Shown here: positions 1 to 5,281 of the stretch, piece by piece
Layout of the letters: every line of letters starts with the position of its first letter
Numbering within the stretch: position 1 is the stretch's first letter
Assembly: GCA_018064305.1 (NCBI GenBank)
Contig: JAGHVP010000016.1
Location: forward strand, 1 to 7,311
Origin: Candidatus Equibacterium intestinale
Lineage (GTDB): Bacteria; Bacteroidota; Bacteroidia; Bacteroidales; UBA932
Reading direction: 5' to 3'
Length of the DNA stretch: 7,311 bases
Notes under the pieces: model-generated
The model's input: only the letters and a program-made list of their open reading frames with translations
Database searches by the model: none
What the model was told of the DNA's origin: nothing
Position numbers and translations under genes: made by a program

Positions 1-133
1 GCCACCGTATGACGGGGCCAAAGACTACTTCTATATTGGTGATGTGGATGATTGGGATTACCTGACAACATTAATCAAAACTACAATTCCCGCCCTTCCC
101 AAACCGAAAGCGAAGAAAAATCCGATGAAGTAA
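1..133 (+). CDS. C-terminal end of an unidentified protein (partial)
   Basis: The frame starting at position 2 is open from the window edge to a TAA at 131-133 and gives 43 residues; the other two plus-strand frames contain stops. The visible tail starts with an aromatic and acidic stretch (YFYIGDVDDWDYLTTLIKTT) and ends in a proline/lysine-rich basic tail (ALPKPKAKKNPMK). I do not recognise the family. A good intrinsic terminator follows 25 nt after the stop, which supports a real gene end. The gene is convergent with the lipoprotein gene at 1200-4073. Nothing visible supports a function. Confidence 0.55.
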   Translation, partial: PPYDGAKDYFYIGDVDDWDYLTTLIKTTIPALPKPKAKKNPMK

Positions 134-158
134 ATTCCCATTTATCGAATACTATGAA

Positions 159-191
159 GCCTGGTTCCCATGACGGATCCGGGCCTTTTTT
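159..191 (+). terminator. Intrinsic terminator after the first gene
   Basis: The arms 159-168 (GCCTGGTTCC) and 175-184 (GGATCCGGGC) pair over ten positions, with one G-T wobble and one T-T mismatch, around a six-base loop (CATGAC). A run of six T follows at 186-191. The shape and position 25 nt after the stop at 131-133 fit Rho-independent termination of the plus-strand gene. Confidence 0.8.
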
Positions 192-209
192 GAGTAGAAA
201 CATATTTCT

Positions 210-231
210 TTAACGCCCCTCACCATATCTG
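210..231 (+). repeat. Direct repeat copy 1 (TTAACGCCCCT-N5-TATCTG)
   Basis: The 11-mer TTAACGCCCCT, five variable bases and TATCTG recur in the same order and spacing at 626-647, exactly 416 bp downstream. All 17 bases outside the variable block match. The two copies bound a segment of about 0.44 kb containing the small-ORF remnant at 296-433, so they may mark the ends of an inserted or duplicated unit. Confidence 0.7.
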
Positions 232-256
232 GGCACCTGACATGACAACAGCACCT

Positions 257-319
257 AATGATGTAAGTTTTGTGGTGGCGAAGAGATAGACTGTGTTACG
301 CAAATGATGTAACTTTTGT
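257..319 (+). repeat. Short direct repeat pair (AATGATGTAASTTTTGT)
   Basis: A 17-mer at 257-273 (AATGATGTAAGTTTTGT) recurs at 303-319 with one G to C change, 46 bp apart. The second copy lies in the spacer of a small inverted repeat, ACGCAA at 298-303 and TTGCGT at 319-324. It lies just inside the left end of the segment bounded by the 22-bp direct repeats. Confidence 0.6.
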
Positions 320-433
320 TGCGTCTGAAGAATCTTTAATGAAGAACCGCCGTAGAGCTCTCTTTCCCGGTCTCCATACCGCTAGCACTCTTGCGGCGGA
401 CGTTTGCATGGCAAAAATGCGAAAGGTCGGCAT
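296..433 (-). other. 45-codon open frame, probably part of an interspersed repeat
   Basis: The minus strand reads open from an ATG at 431-433 to a TAA at 296-298. The translation contains MPTFRIFAMQTSAARV, then VWRPGKRALRRF and SSDATKVTSFA. I recall near-identical short hypothetical proteins annotated many times in Bacteroidales genomes, Alistipes in particular, which would fit translation of a dispersed intergenic repeat and not a functional gene. That is memory and has not been checked. No ribosome-binding site is visible, and overlapping frames on both strands are equally open. I list it as a repeat marker, not as a confirmed gene. Confidence 0.35.
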
Positions 434-625
434 TTGACCTTGGGACTTTCCGCGCTTGGAATCCGTAATCTATTGCCAACCAGCTATTTGAAAAATATTG
501 CCGAGTATCCTCGGCGGCAAAAATGCCGGCCTTCCGCAACTGCGAGCATTTTATTGCCATGTAGCGAACCTATTGCCTTCAGTCCTCGAATTCAGCAACT
601 CCTGCCGGCTATCAAACAGATATTG

Positions 626-647
626 TTAACGCCCCTAACTCTATCTG
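626..647 (+). repeat. Direct repeat copy 2 (TTAACGCCCCT-N5-TATCTG)
   Basis: This is the partner of the copy at 210-231 with the same internal spacing. The variable five bases are AACTC here and CACCA in the first copy. The copies are longer than typical target-site duplications, so homologous ends of a repeat unit are the more natural reading, but the mechanism is unknown. Confidence 0.7.
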
Positions 648-694
648 AAGACGGAGAATGCCTTGTTATTAAGCCTTATTGGACTATTTTAGGG

Positions 695-708
695 GGCGGT
701 CTGCCGCC
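695..708 (+). repeat. Small GC hairpin
   Basis: GGCGG (695-699) and CCGCC (704-708) form a five-pair stem with a TCTG loop. It is flanked by GGACTA at 681-686 and 709-714. No T-run follows on either strand, so it is not an obvious terminator by itself. Confidence 0.5.
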
Positions 709-820
709 GGACTAACTGTCAAAAAGCCTAATATTCGTTGCTAGTCCCCTTAAAAATGGCAGTTTTCAGGCAAAAACCTAAGGACTAGCAACGTTTTTCC
801 GGGATTTTGACAGCTAGTCC
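709..820. repeat. Nested palindrome with GGACTA/TAGTCC arms
   Basis: Outer arms are 709-724 (GGACTAACTGTCAAAA) and 805-820 (TTTTGACAGCTAGTCC), pairing at 15 of 16 positions. Inner arms are 736-747 (CGTTGCTAGTCC) and 782-793 (GGACTAGCAACG), a perfect 12-bp match that extends by TTA/TAA (750-752 and 779-781) after a two-base bulge. The inner right arm is followed by TTTTT (794-798), so on the plus strand the inner hairpin could act as a terminator. On the minus strand a T-run (725-721) lies ten bases beyond the inner stem. Possible roles are a bidirectional terminator, a structured RNA, or the ends of a small non-autonomous element. Confidence 0.75.
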
Positions 821-851
821 AGATATTCATCATTTCGTGATATTCATCTAA

Positions 852-967
852 TGTCACGAGTCGCAGAATTTTCAGTATTTTCGTGAGTCGTGACACGTAG
901 AACGCACAAAATGCACTATATCATGTCACGATTCTCTGTTTTTATCATATTTCTGGCATTCGTGACA
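852..967. repeat. Four alternating 8-mers at 36-nt spacing
   Basis: TGTCACGA occurs at 852-859 and 924-931, and its reverse complement TCGTGACA at 888-895 and 960-967. Start-to-start spacing is exactly 36 nt each time, so every neighbouring pair is an inverted repeat with a 28-nt spacer. The first 45 bases of the units starting at 851 and 923 match at about 31 positions, suggesting a duplicated and diverged 72-bp unit. Extra half-copies TCGTGA lie at 835-840 and 881-886. The arrangement could be a protein-binding array or tandem hairpins. I recognise no known site. Confidence 0.75.
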
Positions 968-990
968 GAGCTGTCTTGACAGTGCCCACC

Positions 991-1018
991 AGATGTGCAG
1001 CACTGTTGCTGCACATCT
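991..1018. repeat. Perfect 12-bp hairpin with a 4-nt loop
   Basis: AGATGTGCAGCA (991-1002) and TGCTGCACATCT (1007-1018) are perfect reverse complements around CTGT. This is a very stable stem in DNA or RNA on either strand. No T-run follows on either side, so it is not a standard intrinsic terminator. It starts 24 nt after the last copy of the 8-mer array and lies 182 nt downstream of the lipoprotein stop codon on that gene's strand. Confidence 0.8.
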
Positions 1019-1025
1019 ATATTCT

Positions 1026-1114
1026 GTGCTACAGCGGCTCTGCGCTGGTAGTATGAAACGGTCTTTTGCATATAGATGGAAAATACAGAACTGACCATTG
1101 TGCCGCTGTAACAC
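1026..1114. repeat. Long-range inverted repeat (TACAGCGGC)
   Basis: GTGCTACAGCGGC (1026-1038) pairs with GCCGCTGTAACAC (1102-1114) at 12 of 13 positions across a 63-nt spacer. Other pairings compete with it: ATCTATAT (1015-1022) with ATATAGAT (1070-1077), and TTCTGT (1022-1027) with ACAGAA (1085-1090). The first of these would cross the main stem and also overlaps the hairpin at 991-1018, so alternative folds or a pseudoknot are possible if the region is transcribed. Confidence 0.55.
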
Positions 1115-1199
1115 TGGATTGTCTGCCCAGCGGCCGCAGGACCGGCTGTTAAGATTATCGCCGAAGTTCAAACAAAACTCCCGTCCGTTCGCTCTGCCT

Positions 1200-4073
1200 T
1201 TACTTGATGAACATCGGGCACCAGTAGGTGTTCCACTTTGCCGTAACTGAGACGTCGGCGGCGTAGGCGAAGGCCATGAACTGATTTCTGGTGAGGTCTA
1301 TATGCCCCATTCCGTCGCCGCTTACACCCATATTGTGAACGTATGCCTTGGGTACTGAGGGAACATCACCGACGAAGGTGAAGTTCAGTCCGTCCTCTGA
1401 GCACCATACACCGATCTTGCTGTAAGCAGTCATCCTCATGTATGTGTGGAACGCGTAGAACAGCTTCTTCTGCTCTACATATTTGATGTCTGCACTGTCG
1501 GCAGAAGTATAATCAGGAGATATCTTGGGAATGGCAAGACCGTGCAGCGTGAGGTGCGCGGGCCAGTCTTCAGTGCGTGGAGCCGTGGCGACGTATGTGA
1601 CCATGTCCCGTTCCGCCCATGTATAATAAAAGTAGATGGTGTTGTCCACAACCACAATCGAAGGTTCGCCGACGCCCCAGAGGCCTGCAGGACCGGTATA
1701 CTTCACAACAGGTTCGGGATCACCGCCCCATCCGCTGCCGTTCCATTTGTACCACGGCCCGACAGGACTCTTGCTGCGGCATACGTATGCATGGTTGTCG
1801 TATCCATCTGTATTCTCGGTGGAAGTGTATCCAAGGTAATACCATCCGTCAAAATATGCCGCTCCCGGGTCGCAGACAGACCATGAATCCTTGGTACCTT
1901 CGGTACTGAAGAGAGCATCCTGCTCTTTGCTCCAGGTATTTCCGCCGTCTGTGCTCTTCCTGTAGGTGAATCTGTCAACGTTGTAGCCGTTTCCGGTAGT
2001 GACCTTGCCACGTACCTGCCCGAAGAAATTCAAGCCGGACTGCTGCTCACCGTCCACATAAGACCTGGCATCCGTAAGGCAGTCCGTTCCATCGCCCGTA
2101 TAGTAATAGACAGAGCAGCCTTCAGTGGCATCCGCCATGGTCCACAGATATTCGCCGGCCTGAAGCCAACCTTTTGATTCAAGATTCACAATGAGCGTCT
2201 TGCCCGTCTGTCCTGATTTTGTTGCCAGGGGGGCATCTGCCACAGTCGCATCGTAAGTGCCCTTCCACCTATAGAGCCTGACAGTTGCGTTGCCGCCGGC
2301 ACTTCTATAAATGTTCAGGGCCTTGAAGCTGTGCTGCACATTGAAATACTGCGCCACTGTACGGCCTTCAAGCGTCATTGACTTCTGGCTGCCTGTGCGC
2401 TTGCACATATATCCTCCAACTACAGAATTCTGCCCTGTGCGTGCAAACCATGCTTCGATCGTGCCGTCGTCATGCATTATGATCGAAGGACCGTATCTGT
2501 ACTGGTAACTGCCGGTGGAAGTGTATATGTCCTTGCCTGTGGCGACCGTGGGCACCGGCTGGCGGAATTCTCCCTGGGTGACGGTCACGGTCCTTGACAC
2601 TATGCCGTCTATGTCGGAGAACTTTATCTTTGCGGTACGCGCTTCCTTATTTTCATTCAATGCCGTCGAGAACCTGACCTGTCCTTCAGACGGGAGGTTC
2701 ACAGACTGGACCGAACACCAGTCACCCCCCTGAGTGACCTCGACCTCATATACCACATTCGAGCTGACATTGACGGAAAAACCCTCGTCATAGCACGAAA
2801 GGGAGACCGAATTAGGAGAAACCGTAAGCCTCCTGGTCTCGGCAGACTGCGTTACAGTCACTGACTTAGAGTACTCCCCTTTCGAGAAGGTAATCTGTGC
2901 CGAACGCTTGTAGACCGTGGTATTGGGATCCACTTCAAACGTGAGTTCATCGGTACGTACGGCCTTCGTGGCTGCCTGCCGTATCCACGGCTCGCTGCAG
3001 ACCACTTCATAGTCTACGTTCGTTATGCAGGAGACGCTGAGCTCACCACCGTTCTTGCCAACCGTATATGATGACCTGCCAGGCATGATGATAGGATTCT
3101 CGGCAGGATCATCAGGTTCGTCGGGTTCGTCAGGATCATCCGGCACATCCGGGTCATCGGGTTCGTCAGGCTCCTGCCCGGATGATACAACTACCTTTAT
3201 GCTCCTGCAGACAGAGCGCGAATCCATGTCTGAAGCAAACACCAGGATCTCACTCACAATGTTGTCCTGCAGAGCTGTGATGTTCAGAGTGCCTGCACCA
3301 CTGCCTGAAGGAGTGACAGCAACCGACAGGCATGCGTCACATGCCACCGATACAACAGTACCCTCAGGAGCCCCCTCCAGACGATAGCCTACCGAAACGT
3401 CCGCCCCGGATTCCATTCTGACAGAATACCTGTCAAGCGACATTCCGAAAGCCTCGGCCTTGTACAAGGTAAGCAGGCTGCCCGACGAAAGCACTATCTC
3501 AACCCTGTCGTCATATTCAGAGACTGATGCGATCAACGGTGCTGCATCATGCCCTATTGAGGTCTGAGTACGCCATGAATCGAATGAGACATACACTTCT
3601 CCCTCCACAACCTTGAACTGCGGGGCCGGCGCACCTTCTGCCGCAACGGGGACCTTATTGCCTTCCTTGTCTGTAAGCCACTGTCCGGAAGCCTGCCAGT
3701 AATAACCACCGTCAAACAGGGCGGGCGCAAGTGCGACAGGCATATTATAGAGAGTGGCCATACCGCCGTCCGCGAAGGAAGCGATATAGCCAATCACTTT
3801 GTTTTCTGAAGAAATCGGAATGAAACTTTCAAGCCGGCTGTTGCCTCCCACTTCAGCGAGCAGGGATTCCAGCCCATCAATGGCATCTTGAATCTGCGGA
3901 ATCTCTTTTCTGAGCGAATCGGCAGTCTCCTGCATCCTTACTACCTGAGAAGAATAGTCGTTGCAGGAAACCAGCATCAGCACCAAAGCAGCTATGCAAG
4001 TGGAGAAAAAAACCTTGGAATCTGTTTTGATATGGTTCACGAAAATCATTATATCGGGATTGAAGTTAATCAT
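1200..4073 (-). CDS. Surface lipoprotein: DUF4988-like, two BACON-like domains, GH43-like propeller
   Basis: 957 residues from the first ATG. A lipobox LVSC ends at Cys37, so this is a lipoprotein, probably carried to the cell surface. Residues 41-75 look like a short coiled coil. Residues 80-205 match the DUF4988 pattern (YYWQASGQWL and GNKV motifs). A beta domain (about 210-297) is followed by an Asp/Glu/Pro linker (300-323), two BACON-like domains (330-411 and 413-502) and a beta-propeller of glycosidase type (from about 512). An extra beta domain (about 546-697) interrupts the first blade. DPGAAYFDGWYYLGYT (Asp735) and GVGEPSIVVVD (Glu803) resemble GH43-type active-site segments, but catalysis is unproven. 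The likely role is glycan binding or hydrolysis. The second ATG (codon 9, at 4047-4049) gives a more normal signal peptide. Neither start has a Shine-Dalgarno site. No terminator is obvious just after the stop. Confidence 0.8.
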   Translation of the reverse strand: MINFNPDIMIFVNHIKTDSKVFFSTCIAALVLMLVSCNDYSSQVVRMQETADSLRKEIPQIQDAIDGLESLLAEVGGNSRLESFIPISSENKVIGYIASFADGGMATLYNMPVALAPALFDGGYYWQASGQWLTDKEGNKVPVAAEGAPAPQFKVVEGEVYVSFDSWRTQTSIGHDAAPLIASVSEYDDRVEIVLSSGSLLTLYKAEAFGMSLDRYSVRMESGADVSVGYRLEGAPEGTVVSVACDACLSVAVTPSGSGAGTLNITALQDNIVSEILVFASDMDSRSVCRSIKVVVSSGQEPDEPDDPDVPDDPDEPDEPDDPAENPIIMPGRSSYTVGKNGGELSVSCITNVDYEVVCSEPWIRQAATKAVRTDELTFEVDPNTTVYKRSAQITFSKGEYSKSVTVTQSAETRRLTVSPNSVSLSCYDEGFSVNVSSNVVYEVEVTQGGDWCSVQSVNLPSEGQVRFSTALNENKEARTAKIKFSDIDGIVSRTVTVTQGEFRQPVPTVATGKDIYTSTGSYQYRYGPSIIMHDDGTIEAWFARTGQNSVVGGYMCKRTGSQKSMTLEGRTVAQYFNVQHSFKALNIYRSAGGNATVRLYRWKGTYDATVADAPLATKSGQTGKTLIVNLESKGWLQAGEYLWTMADATEGCSVYYYTGDGTDCLTDARSYVDGEQQSGLNFFGQVRGKVTTGNGYNVDRFTYRKSTDGGNTWSKEQDALFSTEGTKDSWSVCDPGAAYFDGWYYLGYTSTENTDGYDNHAYVCRSKSPVGPWYKWNGSGWGGDPEPVVKYTGPAGLWGVGEPSIVVVDNTIYFYYTWAERDMVTYVATAPRTEDWPAHLTLHGLAIPKISPDYTSADSADIKYVEQKKLFYAFHTYMRMTAYSKIGVWCSEDGLNFTFVGDVPSVPKAYVHNMGVSGDGMGHIDLTRNQFMAFAYAADVSVTAKWNTYWCPMFIK
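3105..3173 (-). repeat. Tandem Asp/Glu/Pro linker repeat inside the lipoprotein gene
   Basis: This stretch encodes residues 301-323 of the lipoprotein, a run of EPD, DPD and DPE-type triplets. The DNA is a degenerate tandem array of 9-base units of the GGTTCGTCA/GGATCATCC type (plus-strand view). Such linkers separate domains in surface glycan-handling proteins, here the DUF4988 part from the BACON part. The array can change length by slippage or recombination without breaking the frame. Confidence 0.75.
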
Positions 4074-4087
4074 ATCAAAACAGATTC
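4018..4087 (-). promoter_or_regulatory. 17-bp perfect inverted repeat over the lipoprotein start
   Basis: The plus-strand sequence GAATCTGTTTTGATATG at 4018-4034 is the exact reverse complement of 4071-4087, with a 36-nt spacer. On the coding strand the first arm begins at the base after the rnfA stop, ends with the first ATG of the lipoprotein and leaves the second ATG in the loop. The second arm encodes part of the signal peptide (HIKTDS). Five bases further are seven T (4012-4006). It could act as an rnfA terminator or attenuator, as a translation-control hairpin, or as a recombination site. Which of these applies is not known. Confidence 0.7.
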
Positions 4088-4687
4088 TTATACCATTCCG
4101 GAGAAGCCCATGAACGCCATTGCCATGATGCCGGCAGTTATGAGCGCGATGGGGATGCCGCGGAATGATTTGGGAACTTCGCTTATCTCAAGCTGCTCGC
4201 GGATACCTGCGAAAAGAGTGATGGCCAGGCCGAATCCTATTGCAGAAGCCACTGCAAAAACAACCGACTCGCCAAGGCCAAGCATGTGCGATTCACCGCC
4301 GAAGGTAAACTGCTTCTGAACCACCATCAGAGCCACACCGAGCACGGCGCAGTTAGTGGTGATGAGGGGCAGGAATATTCCGAGTGACTGATAAAGCTGG
4401 GGGCTGATCTTCTTGAGGATGATCTCAACCATCTGCACCAGACCTGCTAACACAAGGATAAAGCTGACTGTCTGCAGATACTTTATCTTGAGGGGCACCA
4501 GCACATAATACTGGAGAAGCCAGGTGACGCAGGTTGCCAGCGCCATCACGAATGTAACTGCGGCAGACATTCCCACTGCAGTGTTCACCTGCTTCGACAC
4601 GCCAAGGAACGGGCAGATGCCCCAGAACTGGCTGAGAAGGATATTGTTTACAAATATCGCAGAGATAAGTATTATCACGTATGTCAT
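4088..4687 (-). CDS. rnfA: Rnf complex membrane subunit RnfA
   Basis: 199 residues, close to the usual length of about 190-200. This integral membrane subunit of the ion-pumping ferredoxin:NAD+ oxidoreductase pairs with RnfE. The N-terminal motif LLSQFWGICPFLG (Cys25) and TTNCAVLG (Cys113) carry the conserved cysteines; in this family RnfA and RnfE cysteines are reported to hold a shared Fe-S cluster inside the membrane. About six hydrophobic helices are visible. The ATG at 4685-4687 lies 3 nt after the rnfE stop. AAGGAGG (complement of 4696-4702, inside the last rnfE codons) is 8 nt upstream, so translation is probably coupled to rnfE. It is the last rnf gene; a 17-bp inverted repeat begins directly after its TAA. 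Confidence 0.96.
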   Translation of the reverse strand: MTYVIILISAIFVNNILLSQFWGICPFLGVSKQVNTAVGMSAAVTFVMALATCVTWLLQYYVLVPLKIKYLQTVSFILVLAGLVQMVEIILKKISPQLYQSLGIFLPLITTNCAVLGVALMVVQKQFTFGGESHMLGLGESVVFAVASAIGFGLAITLFAGIREQLEISEVPKSFRGIPIALITAGIMAMAFMGFSGMV

Positions 4688-4690
4688 AGC

Positions 4691-5281
4691 CTATTCCTCC
4701 TTTTTAGCAGTTAATTTCTTGAACAGCACCATAAGGTAGCCGAGCACCAGGAATGCACCGGGAGCCAGCACGAATATCAGCATCCCGTCACCTCCGAGGA
4801 AGTGCCAGTTGAATGCCGAACCACTGCCGAGCACCTCTCTCACCAAACCTATCACGGTAAGCGAAAGTGTGAATCCGAGGCCGATGCCCAGACCGTCACA
4901 TGCAGAATCAATCACACTGTTCTTGTTTGCGAACGCTTCGGCACGGCCGAGTACGATGCAGTTCACCACAATCAAAGGGATGAACAGACCGAGGGTTTCA
5001 TACAGCGAAGGCAGGAAGACCTGCATGAGGAGCTGTATGATGGTCACGAAAGCCGAAATTATCACGATATATGAAGGGATGCGCACCTTGTCGGGGATGA
5101 ATCTGGCAACTGCCGATATCACCATGTTCGAGAGCACCAGCACACACATCGTGGCTACACCCATGCCCATGCCGTTGAGGGCGGAGGTAGTGGTACCCAG
5201 AGTGGGGCACATACCCAGCACGAGGGCGAATGTAGGGTTGTCTTTGACCAGCCCTTTGGTTATAAGTTTAATCTTACTCAT
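4691..5281 (-). CDS. rnfE: Rnf complex membrane subunit RnfE
   Basis: 196 residues from the ATG at 5279-5281. This is the membrane subunit paired with RnfA. NPTFALVLGMCPTLG (Cys25) and VVNCIVLGRAEAFA (Cys108) are hallmark motifs, with the two cysteines placed as in RnfA, reflecting the common origin of the pair. An upstream in-frame ATG at 5294-5296 would add five residues (MRRKA), but those codons are the ribosome-binding site itself (AGGAGGAAA), so I choose the internal ATG. This start overlaps the end of rnfG by 8 nt. The C-terminus is a short charged tail (KKLTAKKEE). The product is expected in the inner membrane as part of the sodium- or proton-translocating path. Confidence 0.95.
   Translation of the reverse strand: MSKIKLITKGLVKDNPTFALVLGMCPTLGTTTSALNGMGMGVATMCVLVLSNMVISAVARFIPDKVRIPSYIVIISAFVTIIQLLMQVFLPSLYETLGLFIPLIVVNCIVLGRAEAFANKNSVIDSACDGLGIGLGFTLSLTVIGLVREVLGSGSAFNWHFLGGDGMLIFVLAPGAFLVLGYLMVLFKKLTAKKEE

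Larger units (their letters stand above)
134..1199. other. Repeat-rich intergenic region between convergent genes
   Basis: These 1066 bases separate the ends of two convergent genes. Several short open frames exist on both strands, but none has a ribosome-binding site, a recognisable motif or an advantage over its competing frames. The region holds several organised direct and inverted repeats, listed separately. Its middle (about 720-950) is visibly more AT-rich than the flanking genes. A small untranslated RNA or a decayed mobile element could lie here, but neither can be shown from sequence alone. Confidence 0.8.

Noticed and set aside
336..560. 74-codon minus-strand open frame
   Set aside because: It overlaps the putative dispersed repeat, shows no domain or start signal and is contradicted by other frames of equal quality.
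404..715. 103-codon plus-strand open frame in the intergenic region
   Set aside because: It needs a TTG start, has no ribosome-binding site or known motif, and runs across the 626-647 direct repeat and the GC hairpin. It competes with other open frames on the opposite strand.
852..967. CRISPR array
   Set aside because: The repeated unit is only 8 bp, alternates in orientation and lacks cas genes nearby; the 36-nt period does not fit repeat plus spacer lengths.
916..1171. Two overlapping minus-strand frames (60 and 81 codons) downstream of the lipoprotein
   Set aside because: They run through the hairpin at 991-1018 and part of the 8-mer array, have irregular composition, and lack a ribosome-binding site.
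3025..3387. Plus-strand frame with a Gly-Ser repeat protein
   Set aside because: It is the antisense reading of the Asp/Glu/Pro linker in the lipoprotein gene.
4047..4080. Sigma70-like promoter (TTGATA and TATAAT) before the lipoprotein
   Set aside because: The spacing is 19 nt, and Bacteroidales primary promoters use a different -7 consensus (TAnnTTTG), so the resemblance is probably chance in AT-rich sequence.
3888..4319. 143-codon plus-strand frame across the junction
   Set aside because: It is antisense to the ends of rnfA and the lipoprotein gene; it stays open partly because of the 17-bp inverted repeat and has no family motif.
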